From Benincasa hispida (lineage: Eukaryota > Streptophyta > Magnoliopsida > Cucurbitales > Cucurbitaceae): 64,000 bases of DNA. The DNA lies in the NCBI RefSeq assembly GCF_009727055.1, contig NC_052355.1, positions 1,221,060-1,285,059 on the forward strand, written 5' to 3'. Below the pieces are notes generated by a model, which was not told the DNA's origin, did not search any database, and worked only from the letters and a program-made list of their open reading frames with translations. Position 1 is the first letter of the stretch; each line of letters starts with the position of its first letter. The position numbers and the translations under genes were made by a program. This document shows, in pieces, positions 43,601-54,043 of this stretch.

Positions 43601-44869
43601 TGGAAAATTGGATTTTTCATCTTCAACTTCAAGTTGCTCACAAAGAACCCACCTCTTCAACCTTCATTTACTCCAAGAATGAGCTGCATCCCATGCAGCA
43701 AATCTGGTCTCTTTCTAAAATATTTCTAATGCTTAGGGACCACAAATTTAACCTTAAAATAGACTTTACTTGTTTCCAGGACATCGCATGATTTATTTCA
43801 AAACTTTTTTCCAACCGGGGTGTTTCCAGATGATTTTTATCCTTGCGCGCGTTAGATATTCTTTTTGTGACCTTCCGCTGATCCAAGTGCCTAGCCTTCA
43901 TTTTGGCCTGCCCCCACGGGTGTCATGCGAGCATCCAACTCCAAGCAAGGCGCTCTTTCTTAGTCTAAACTCATGCCCATTTTACTTGGCAGCAGGGTTG
44001 CGATCACTTGATTTATGTGTTAATCACGATTCCCACCTTCGTTTTGGCTTGCCCCCATGGGTGTCATGGGACATCCAACTACGAGTAGGATCCGATCTCA
44101 ACGTTATGATTTTTTATTTTTTATTTTTTTATTTTTTATTTTTTTTATTTTTTTTATTTTTTTTAAGTCTCTAAAAGTAGCAAGGTTGAAAATAAATGCT
44201 AGCACCCCCAAATTTATACACAACAATATCCTTATTGCTGATAGACTAAAATAACTTGTGTGATGCTCTTAGAAAATTTCATAAAAATCATTTTGGAAGA
44301 AAGCTGGTGGACCACAATTAAGTTGACTCTAGTACATGCGGTCAGAAATAAAGGCATGAGTTTCATCATTGAAATCATAATTGGTACAAGGAAGAATGCG
44401 GTGACTAAATAAAGTGATCAAAATTTGATTGCGTCAAACTAAAGTGGATACGATGATAAAATTAGCAATATTAAAACGAGATACGAGAGTGTAAAATTTG
44501 GAAAAACAGTCAAAGAAAGATATAACTCCCAAATTTGCTCTGTTGCCCGCATCATCTGTGGATCCGCCATCCTTCTTTGCGGCGGGTTGATTCCTCCGAT
44601 TGCCAGTGGGGCTGACGATTTGTCACATTTTTTATGTTATCGCATAGCTCCACTGCAATCGTTTACTGCGATCGCTGCTAAAATCGATAGGGTAAAAAAA
44701 AAAGGTATGAAAGATAGAGTTGGAATTTCAAAGAGTAGTGTTTGTTCAAAAAGCTTAAAGTAAGTTCATGAAAGAAAGATATAAAAAGGATACTAAAAAA
44801 AAATGAGTCCTGATTGATATGTCGCCTATCAACACAGAGACTGCTTGTTCTTCTTCAATCTGGATTTTT
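43601..44869. other. Low-feature sequence with imperfect repeat and T/A tract
   Basis: No gene recognised. Two related segments, about 43893-43945 and 44034-44085, share CTTGCCCCCA[T/C]GGGTGTCATG and CATCCAACT, spaced 141 bp apart. 44108-44165 is a TTTTTTATTTTTT-type microsatellite. 44180-44870 shows no match I recognise; it borders the broken end of G3. Confidence 0.6.
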
Positions 44870-45307
44870 CAAGTCCATGGAGGTTTCCTCTCCTTTTCTT
44901 GTACCTCTGAGATCTTGATCGCCTCAATCCAGAGCTTCTTCCCATTAATGCTCATCATCATTCTCCCTTGCGCACATCAATTCGAGCACGACCAGTCGAT
45001 TAGAAATAGTCGTCCCAATTGATAGGCGCATCTTCGTCCGCTTCATGATCCATGAATGATGAAGTCTGCCGGTAGAATGAATTTATCAATTGAGACTAAG
45101 ACATCCTTCAACTATCCCTCAGGTGGTGTACTCGAGACTGCCTGCAAGCTGGAGAGTCTCCATCGTGGGCATTAGTTTTCCCACATTCAATTGTTTGAAG
45201 ATTGAAAGTGGTATTAAATTTATACTCGCCCCAAGATCGCATAGTGCTTGATCGATGTAGACCCCTCCAATTGAGCAGGGTGTCGTGAAGCTTCTTGTGT
45301 CGCACAT
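44870..45307 (-). pseudogene. G3 aspartic protease
   Basis: Retropepsin of the Athila type: CSIGGVYIDQALCDLGASIN followed by LIPLSIFKQLNVG (active site DLG, intact), then TMETLQLAGSLEYT. After frame changes and stops the C-terminal half follows: DVLVSIDKFILPADFIIHGS, then LGRLFLIDW and finally MMSINGKKLWIEAIKI. These correspond to the EDVLVKV.KF.FPADF, ILGRPFL and ELxxRV blocks of the family. G1 loses this second half in its N gap, so G3 is the more complete copy here. Confidence 0.82.
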
Positions 45308-45381
45308 TTTTTATGGGATTATAGTGTTTGATCTTTGCGTTACGCCATCGTAGCGATCTTTCCTTCATTATTCTGCTTTTT

Positions 45382-46704
45382 TTACAATCTTTTTGGGAAT
45401 GGTGATAGTTGTACCTGCTTTATTTCGTACTCTAGAGGCTTGGGGGTGGACGCAACTTCCAGTTTCATCGTCTTGGGCTCTTCTGATTCTTGTGTCAACG
45501 AGTTCTTGGGTTTCATCACATTTGATTTGGTCCTAATGGGCTCTTTCCCTTCTTCTGCTATCGTCTTTTCACTTAGCAAGGAGACTACTAGGCATTGCTT
45601 CTTTCCAGTGTTCCCCAGGTTGCGAGAGAGCTCAGTTGAGCTCGACAACGTCCCTTGCGGTATATTTTTAAGCTCTCCCGCAATCTGTCCTATTTGGATC
45701 TCCAGATTGTGGATAGAAGTCGCCTGATTCTGGAGGACGGTTTCATTCTTCTCAATATACTACTTTAATAGGCTCTCATGATAGGAAGATGGTGGTGCTT
45801 GCGAGCTGCTGGCTTGATGTTGCGATTGACCGTTCGTTCGCTGGAAAAATCCTTGTGGCCCTTCTTTTTGCACCATAGGTTGATAATTTTGTTTTTGGGT
45901 ATTCTTCCAAGGGAAATTGGGGTGGTTTCTCCACCGGGGTTGTATGTGTTAGAGAAAGAATTGTTCTTTACGAAGTATACCGACTGTGGGTTCCTCAGAT
46001 ATTCTTCCATCGGATGTGATTCTCCACAAGTGGCACAACTCGTGCTCGTCTGATCAATTGTGTTGACTTGCACTCTTTGTGGTCCAGGGCTATTGATTAC
46101 GATGCCCTATAACAGATTAATCGTCGCATTCATTTGATTTTGTAGAGATGCGATGGCCCCATTGTTTGTGTCACCTTCTCGGATTTTTAGTCGTCGATCG
46201 CTTTCGCGACAATCTTCATGATTCTTTGATATGCGATCAAGAATCTTTTTAGACTCATCATAAGTTTTGTCAAGCAGACCACCAGCTGCTGCCGCATTGG
46301 CAGCTGTCCACGATGCAGGGTTCAAACCGTGATAAAATATCTCCATCTAGAGACAGTCAGGTAAGCCATTATGTGGATAATCTCGCACCAATCTCTTAAA
46401 CCTCGCCCAGGCATCACTGAGCGATTCGTCAATTTCCTGTTCAAAGTTTGTAATCAACTTACTCCTTTTTGCATTCTCTGTAGGAGGGAAGTATTTCTTC
46501 ATGAACTTTTCCACAACTTGTTCCCACGATGTTATCTCCCCTGGTTCGAGAGAATAGGCCCATTTTCTTGCTTGGTCGCATAACGAAAATGGGAACAACA
46601 TTAGTCGAATTCTTCAGCTGAGATGTTTGGGAACACAAAAGTGTTACAAATTTCGATGAAACTCCAGAGATGGGCGTGCGGGTCCTCGCCATGCCTTCCA
46701 CCAA
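45382..46704 (-). pseudogene. G3 gag, main part and linker
   Basis: Frames in order: 46347-46704 with HGEDPHAHL-type sequence, LFPFSLCDQARKWAYSLEPG, EITSWEQVVEKFMKKYFPPT and FEQEIDESLSDAWARFKRLV; 46107-46346 with MEIFYHGLNPASWTAANAAA and YDESKKILDRISKNHED; 45765-46073 with CATCGESHPMEEYLRN, a CCHx-like knuckle; and 45382-45648, a Ser/Glu/Lys-rich linker. The order is the same as in G1 gag (2224-3949), with about four frame breaks. The gag N-terminus lies on the other side of the inserted LTR (48965-49270). Confidence 0.84.
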
Positions 46705-47620
46705 ACTGTTTGGCTATCTGAATCATCTACAGAATAATGATGATGGGAAATTAGAAGTCAATTTTACTCGACAACCAAAATCCCATGGACGCGGTATGTG
46801 ATACATGTTCCTAAGATATGCATTGATAGTCATGCGTTGGACTGATAATGTGTTAATGAATGTATGCAATGACCATGCATCCTACCACAAGTTTTCTTGC
46901 GCTCACGCCAAGTATAACGCGAATGCAAGTTGCTCGAGTAATCCAAGGTAGAACACAGGGACTTGTAGCTATATGTATGCGGTGATGTGCATGCAGCGGT
47001 TAAATAAAAGAATGTTGGAGGGGTTGCTAAGTTAATCCTACTCCTACTCCTACTCCTATCTAACAGACCATGTAATGAGAATATGCATGAGAGGTAGAGA
47101 TACAACAACACTTGACATGAAATAAATGAATGGGAAAATAGATAAAATACGAAGATGTTTTCATTGCAACCCTTAAGAGTGACCGCAAGGACAACCTTAG
47201 TCAACACAAGCCATGCGATCATGCAACACACAATACAATAGTAAACCACCTCTCAGTGCGAATGCTACATCTTCTAATGCTAGAACGCATATGATATATG
47301 CAATAAGTCTATAGGATCTACACATAAGCCTTTATTCTTATTTATGCGATGAAAAAATGACACACATACAAATAACTCGACCACATAATATCATTCCTAT
47401 TCCTAGGGTGCATGCGATGCAGGTTAACAAACAGAGCTTATCTCTAAGTTCCCCATTCTTGTCTATGCGTTCCAATCCGCTCCCTCGAGTCTTAGATTTA
47501 GGTTTTAGACTACTCTCTCAAGTATGCCTAAATGATGAATGATGCGCTCATAGGACAAGGTAACCGCATGAACTTGGTTGACCTAAGCTTATTCCTATCT
47601 CTAGTGAACAATGCATACAT

Positions 47621-47658
47621 CTGTCTCTTATACACATCTAGATGTGTATAAGAGACAG
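47621..47658. other. Tn5/Nextera mate-pair junction adapter (artefact)
   Basis: Complete 38-bp mosaic-end junction. The two flanks are similar but not identical (47554-47620 and 47661-47730 differ at several bases), so two different copies of the LTR family appear to have been joined. Confidence 0.97.
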
Positions 47659-48937
47659 GAACAAGGTAATCGCATGAACTTGGTTGACCTAAGATTATTC
47701 CTATCTCTAGTGAACAACAATGCATATATTGCTTAATGCGACCAACCACTTACCCTCTCGAGCAGTTGGCTATTGCTGACTTTACTCATTGACAAGCAAT
47801 GCGTTAGCCTATAGACAGGCGTTTCCACAGCTTCACACTAAGCAAATAAGGTTACTCACACACTCAGGCAACGCACACCTCTCGGTATGTTGCTACATGC
47901 TTCATATCCCTAATCCACATGACTAAGTATGCAATACCCAAGCAATCTCACTAAGTGTTGCAATGAAAGTAAAGATGCTAAGCAAAGAAGATGGAGATGG
48001 AGTCGAAGGAAATAGAGAAATGCATTGAAAGCAAATTGTATTAATTCCTTAATCACAAAATGTCATACAATACAATATAAGAAAAGAAAGGAAAATGAAA
48101 TGACCGGCTGGAAGTAAAGACTTGCTTCCAGCGGATGTGCGTCAAGTCTGCCGGTGGTGCCATAGATGGGCGGAGGAACTGACTCTCTGGAGATCTAGCT
48201 CCGGTCGAAGGCTCTGGTCGTCACTCGGAATGGATGAAGGAGGTGAAGAACTCTCAGCGTCTTTTCATGCATTTTGTCTGGATCACAAGGATCTGTCCTA
48301 AGTGAACCTCAGGCGAAAACCTTGGATTACTTGAATTTCTGCTCATCGGCTTCTATTTATAGAGCTTGGGTCGCCGACAGCATTAATTGGACTACTCTGA
48401 GTCTAACGTTTGGCACATTAGTCCTTTTTGAACCTCTGCCACTAACGGTGTGCTAGGTGAAATGTTAGCATCAGCTTTGGATTTTCTCGAGGTAGATGCA
48501 TTGATGCGTTCATTCCACCTACCTTGCGTTGATCCTATTAGAATGCGTTGTCGCATAGCCGCAATCACTCAATGGCCGCATTCGTTTGATACTGTAACTC
48601 TACATGATGACCGCAATCGCTTGACGAGCGCAACTCCCATGCGATGGACGTATACGACTGATTACTGCAACATCCATGTGTTGATCGATGTGTTTGCCTT
48701 TGCGATGGAGTGTTTCTTCGCATGCGGTCGTCTATGTAGTGGTCCGATTTTTGCGTTTGCATTCATTTCCTGCATTAGCAATAAAAATAGAACATTGAAT
48801 GTATAGTTAACACAAAATAACGGGTTGGCTGAGTTTTGACATGCTGATCAACGCAAGCTCATTTTTTTTGTGAACTTCTAACATGATTGCCGCATATTCT
48901 GCCTAACAACCTTCATAATTTTAAGTAAAAGGCCTAA

Positions 48938-48963
48938 GATGACATGCATTTCTGCATGTCATC
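48938..48963 (-). other. LTR-terminal hairpin, third family
   Basis: Arms GATGACATGCA and TGCATGTCATC around GAAA, 11 of 11 pairs. The stem differs in sequence from the other two families. Confidence 0.8.
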
Positions 48964-48964
48964 A

Positions 48965-49270
48965 CACCCCCAAAGTTGGACTCATGATCCCTGGAGAGAA
49001 ATCATAGAGGTTAAGCGACGCATAGTCCCGGATGGGTCTATTGCGGCCGTTCGCCAGGATAATGGGGTTTGCCATGATGTTGTTTATGTTTGCGGCTCTT
49101 TCTTCTGGTGTTTCCGCCTTTCTAGGATTTCTCTCTTGCTGTTGTTGGCAGTTGTCTCTCTGTCTTCTTCGGATCGTTCCTTCAATCTTTGGGTCGTAGT
49201 TGGGCTCAAGATTGTGTCCTTCGCACATGTGACACCTACTTCTTCCCTTACCAAAGGAATGGCAGTGCAT
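48965..49270 (-). pseudogene. G3 gag N-terminus
   Basis: From a Met at about 49270: MHCHSFGKGRSRCHMCEGHN, an Arg/Gln-rich stretch, then NIMANPIILANGRNRPIRDY followed by ASLNLYDFSPGIM. The last block matches PMRDYAVPDFYDFSPGI of G1 gag. The frame upstream of this Met reaches the primer site without an ATG. It is cut at 48965 by the LTR insertion and continues at 46780. Confidence 0.78.
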
Positions 49271-49332
49271 AGAGGTCGAAAGCTGCAAAGAAAATAAAAA
49301 GGTTACTGTTAGCACATTATATACTGCCGTAG

Positions 49333-49350
49333 TCCCCGACAACGGCGCCA
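49333..49350 (-). promoter_or_regulatory. G3 primer-binding site (tRNA-Asp type)
   Basis: The minus strand reads TGGCGCCGTTGTCGGGGA, the tRNA-Asp complement with one mismatch, 6 bp from the LTR end. Confidence 0.87.
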
Positions 49351-49356
49351 AAAAGT

Positions 49357-51013
49357 TGATGCATTGTAAATGTGATGCGATTATGGTATGAAGTTATGGT
49401 GATGTGTTATGCATTGCACATGCAAGTTTTCTTAGTAAAACCCAAGTATAAGCCTCCTCACTAGGTTTCCTGGTAAGTCCAGAGTCGAACACAGGGACTA
49501 TTGAGTTAATATGCGACCGTAAATTTGATTCCTTTGCGGTGGTGAAAACAAATAAGTTGGAAGGTGTTTTGATTAAGTATATTTCCTATGCGACAAAGTT
49601 CGAATAAAGAGTTGATGAAATCGAGAATACAATGAGTATGCAATGAACAGGTTGAGAAGGGGTTTAGCTAACACGTCCTAAGATTGAATTCAAGTTATGC
49701 GATCATGCTACACACAAACAACAGCATGTCATCTCTCAATGCAAATGCCATAATTCCTATTTCTAGGACGCATGTGATGTATACAAAAATGTCGATAGGA
49801 CTTATGTCTAAGCCTCTATTCTTGTCTATGCGATGATGAATGATGCACACATACACAAGGTGACCGCATACTATCATATCCTATCTCTAGGGTGCATGTG
49901 GTGCGTAATAGCAAACAAAACTTATGTATAAGTTTCTATCTCTTGCTTATGCAGTTCTAGTATGACTCTCTCAAGTCTAGATTCTTTCTTTAGACTACTC
50001 TCTCAAGTATCTCTAAAGGGTGAATGACGCATACATAAGATAAGATATCGCATAAAGTGTAAATCTTACATCATGCTAGCTACGTGCTTCTCAACCCATT
50101 CGAAAATTTAGCTACTCATGCAAAATATGGAGAGATTGAACATAGTTGAAATGAGATTTCCATTGTTTATAAATTAAATGCAGAATACAAAATAGCAATA
50201 GAATGTAGAGATAAGAAGCTCGGTAGCAATGTCTTGCTTCCTGTGGCCTTTTACACTGTCTTTTCACTTCAACTCTGCTCAGATGAATTTACATGCTTTT
50301 GCAAGTGTTGGCCCTCTCTCCCTTTTGTAGCGCTTCCTGGCAGTCTTTTGAGCTGTCCGGGAATGACCTCTTAGCATCCTTTTCTTTTGACTCGTCTCTG
50401 TCTTTTAAGTATAGGTATGAACAGACTAACGACTATCTATCTTCTATATGATCTATCTTATTTATATGGTGATCCCCTTTACAATGGTGGCCTCCGGTAT
50501 TTATAGAGCTCAAGGCGAAGAAGTTTTTCTCTCTAATGATTTCAATGATGGTCGGTCATTAAATCTCCTGATCTGATGCGCCGATTAATTCTCACCGAAA
50601 GTTGAGTGTACTTGCTACAGTGTGGTGTTAACAGATTGTCAACTAAATTCGGATTCAACCGTCATCAGCTTTCCATCCCATCATGATTTATTATGTTGTC
50701 ACCTTGATGCGCGGTCTTTATGTGACCACCTTCTTGAACAACTTATCGCGATTGCATACGATCGCATGACTTTGCGATCACAATCTTTCAATGCGCGCGA
50801 ACGCCTAATTCCTTGGATCGCAATTTTACTTGCGCCAACGCATTTTTCCTGCACAGAATAAGTAAATTAGATGCTTTTATGTGATGGGTGCATGCGATCA
50901 CAATTTTCTCAGTTTAACACTTTTGGACATGACTTTGTATATTTTTACCGCCGTATTCCCTCATTGTTTTACTTATTTATGCTGTAATAACGTGCATTTT
51001 CTACCCGTTATCA
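49357..51013 (-). repeat. G3 5' LTR (1657 bp)
   Basis: The minus strand begins TGATAACGGGTAG at 51013 and ends TACAATGCATCA at 49357. It matches the solo LTRs 22580-24240 and 34649-36340 in reverse orientation. The right flank ACAAC (51014-51018) lies within a copia LTR. The terminal hairpin (50987-51012) is present but has an A insertion in the loop. Confidence 0.88.
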
Positions 51014-52877
51014 ACAACCCGCTGTGTAGAGGTTTGCAAGGGTTGTAAACTATTATAGATGGTAAATCCTAACAATTCATGTGGAGACATGCAAACGGGG
51101 GTATCCTATACAAAGAGTTTGTATAAGACCGGACCACGAGATGACTAGACTCTGTATATAACGCCGTTGATACTGGAGACTTACATCTCACCTAAACGAA
51201 CATAGGTGACATGACCTCAATCTTGAGTGTTTTGGGAACTTCTACCTTTGAGGGTAGTCCTTTGATTAGTATGGGTGAGAGTGGCCAGATTGCCAACTCA
51301 ACATGCTACCTTTTTGGAGACTTGTCTGATTTGGGAGCTGGGAACTCAATACACAAGATGGAATTCACTCCTTCCCCGAAGTAGGGGTAAGTAGATAGAT
51401 TGCTCCCTTAAGGACTGATTCCAGGGATTGAACATAGTACCCACAGCTTCTCTTTGGAAGAGAGGACTCGATCATTGTAGGATTATGACTTATGTTCGTT
51501 AAAGGGATCATTGGTACTTAATGAGTTAGATGTAACTACAGGGGCATAACGGTTATTGGCCGAGCTGTACTTACGAGTGGTCTATGAAGGGTTGTTGTAC
51601 TACTGATTGGTTAAGATGAACACATAATATATCTGTAGTAAGGAGAGTTCAGCGGTCGATCGTTAGTGGAGTGCCTAGTAGTTAACGGATGGTGGATCCC
51701 ATGGCTAAAGAGTTTAGTCAGCTATTCACGAATCGTTGGAGCTTCGAGCTACAGGTCCATAAGGTCCCCGTGGTAGCTCAATGGATTCAAGTTGAGGATC
51801 AATTCTTGGTGTTGATTTGAAATGTTCAAATTGAAAAGAGGTAATTCGATTATATATGATATGATCGGTATGGTGTATGAGATGCATCCAGTGGAGAATT
51901 AATATAAATGAGATTTAGATTAAGTGCCATGGAATAGAAAAAGAGCTATAGTTTGTATGTTTCATGAGATGAAATATTAAAACTATAGGTTATAAATATA
52001 TTATGGTAAGTTAATTATCATTTATATTCATAATAATATTAATTATTGGATAATTATCTGTTTTTCTCTAATAACCAATTGAGTGGGAGGTTATTGGTGG
52101 TTTCATGGTAACCATGAGTTAAAAAGAAAAATGTTTTCCTATTTTTAGCAAGAAAAAGATTTAATGTTGTTTTGAGATTTTTCTAATCTTGAAAAAAATA
52201 CTCATGGAGAAATTGTAAAGTAAATTAGATTTACTAAGCGACAGCTTAGAGTTAGCTAAACGATCATGGAGTGTTCTTAGGCGATAGACACTCAACTAAG
52301 CGATGTGCTAAACCATCACATAGCTTTTGCTAGATGGTCGCATAACATTTCCTAAACGATTGAGCATCAACCTATACGATATGTTCTTCCATCTCCCACT
52401 TGCTCAATTGTTTATATGATTATGGTTTCTCCGATTTTCTACCTCAAACCAAGTCCACACAGAGACCACCCTCTGGATTCTCACACTGAGAATACCAAGG
52501 CAACCTTCTTGGTGGTGTCATACTCAATTCGACATTGTCGAGATTCTATGTCGGGTGTTCGCGGTGTTTGGGGTGTTCGTGAACTTGGCAATCGCTTACA
52601 TCGAGTGCATGGTGTTCAAGCTGTGTAGCGGTCGTGTTGGATGAGCGTTCGTGTTTTGCTGTGCGATGATCGAGCATTCGTGATCAAGGAACTAGAAGAT
52701 GAGAGTGCAAAAGTGGGTTGATTTTTGTCCTTGATCTTTTCTATAGCATGCTGTAATATTGTATTTCGCATAACCGTATGTTTCCTTTTATGATTGTAAA
52801 AGTAATGTTCATATACGATTGAAATTTGGAAAGATCATTCCACTGCTCATGGAACTCCTCGTGTTTGATTCCCTTCA
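51014..52877 (+). repeat. C8 copia LTR, 5' end removed by G3
   Basis: Plus-strand LTR of the C1 subfamily, closest by eye to 61647-63862 (both have GGAAAGATCATTCC-like sequence and ACTGCTCATGGAA near the 3' end). It ends TTCCCTTCA at 52877. The start of the LTR is missing. It contains a decayed ACGATCG array (52235-52400). Confidence 0.8.
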
Positions 52878-53430
52878 TGCTTCATGATCATTACAGTTGT
52901 ATCACCGCGACCCTGGCATCATTAATCGAAGTGCCGGCAAGCACTTAGACATAACGCTAAAGCACCAGGCAATATCACTTAAAGTGTCGCGACACTGCAT
53001 GGTAGTGTCATGGCATGCCATCATGTCCGGTCTCTACCTTAAGTTCGAAGCATTACAGCACTAGAGCATAGTGTCGTGATGCCATCTCCCAGAACACCCT
53101 TTCAACCTTAGAGTGTCGTGGCGTTGCAGTATGGCGTCGCAGTGCTGTTGCACAAAACACTCTAAAAACCTAGTTTTCAGCTTTGTTTTCCGGTTTTCTT
53201 TTATATCATTTCCTTGTCATGATCGACATGGGTTTACACACTTAATTAACAGAACAAAATTCCTTAAACAATGGGCCTTTACATTGATCAAATCAACGAA
53301 AACTGTAAATCTAAATTTCAAAGATTTTGTAAACATGTATTATGCAATACCTTCGTACATCACATGTACAGTAAAGCTACACGCCATGTTTTTCAAACTT
53401 TCATTCTAAACCAAAATAAAAGCAACATTG
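52878..53430 (-). other. C9 copia leader with GTGTCGCGACAC-type repeats
   Basis: Non-coding sequence left of a minus-strand primer site, hence the leader of a minus copia. At 52960-53150 there are several copies of a motif related to GTGTCGCGACACTGCA and AGTGTCGTGGCG. The 53113-53409 frame is not a known protein. Confidence 0.65.
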
Positions 53431-53442
53431 GCTTTGATACCA
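53431..53442 (-). promoter_or_regulatory. C9 primer-binding site
   Basis: The minus strand reads TGGTATCAAAGC, the Met-type site also used by C4, 2 bp from the LTR edge at 53445. Confidence 0.83.
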
Positions 53443-53444
53443 AT

Positions 53445-53757
53445 TGATGAGATCAAATCCCACAGTAGAAGCGATTGATCGCTTTTGCAATATTTTGGTT
53501 GAAATTAAAATACAGATAAGTGAACATTAAATTACAGAACCATTGAAGCATCATGTAATTCATTACGTTAAGCATGAAAAAGGAAAAGATGAATTACCTT
53601 TGAAGACCATTCTTTACTTATCTAAACCTTCTCCTTCACTGTTGTAGATCTCTTCCTTCACTAGGAACACCTCCAAAAAGTCTTACTCACTATGACTCTA
53701 GCAAAGATCGACTTATGGGTGCCTCTTTTGAGGGATGAATGAAAAAACACGATTAAT
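53445..53757 (-). repeat. C9 5' LTR fragment
   Basis: Plus-strand start TGATGAGATCAAATCCC. Only the last 0.3 kb of the LTR remains before an abrupt switch to plus-strand gag sequence. I cannot align it confidently to the other LTRs. Confidence 0.6.
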
Positions 53758-54043
53758 ACAATCCTTGTGGTGGACGATCCAAAATTTTTCTTATCTGAGG
53801 AATGTCCTCAAGTTCCTAGACCAAATGCATCACAAACAGTTCGAGATGCATATGAAAAGTGAATGAAGGCCAATGATCATGCCAAAGATGTATGTCTAGC
53901 ATGCCTAATGTTTTAACCAAGAAGCACAAGAGCATAGTGACTTACCATCAAATCATGGAGTCACTTCATAGCATGTTTGAGCAACACTCTGCTTAAATCA
54001 AGCATGATGCTCTCAAGTTCATCATCAATGCAAGAATGAAGGA
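53758..54043 (+). pseudogene. Copia gag fragment, plus strand
   Basis: The plus-strand frame reads NTILVVDDPKFFLSEECPQV, then PRPNASQTVRDAYEK, a stop, then KANDHAKDVCL, with later frame loss. This is the N-terminal gag block (compare the C6 start region). Orientation is opposite to the flanking copia pieces on both sides. It ends at 54043, where C6 integrase (minus) begins. Confidence 0.75.

Larger units (their letters stand above)
46796..48964 (-). repeat. Third Athila-like LTR, inserted in G3 gag
   Basis: The minus strand begins TGATGACATGCA at 48964; the other end is about 46786-46796 and uncertain. Length is about 2.17 kb. It separates FSPGIMSPTLG from the downstream gag block. Short internal phrases echo the other Athila-like LTRs (TACCACAAG..T near 46885, a GATGCGTT-rich region, and the start hairpin), but it is a distinct family. 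Its length is inflated by an adapter-linked duplication at 47554-47725. No clean TSD was seen. Confidence 0.75.
44870..51013 (-). mobile_element. G3: Athila-like gypsy element, 5' half
   Basis: Minus strand: 5' LTR 49357-51013, tRNA-Asp primer site, gag (split by another LTR), linker and protease ending about 44870. Pol beyond protease and the 3' LTR are missing. The LTR family is the same as the solo LTRs 22580-24240 and 34649-36340. Confidence 0.85.

Noticed and set aside
45335..45727. 130-residue plus-strand frame
   Set aside because: It is the opposite-strand shadow of the G3 gag-protease linker.
48450..48806. 118-residue open frame on the plus strand
   Set aside because: It lies within the third Athila-like LTR, antisense to the element, with no conserved domain.
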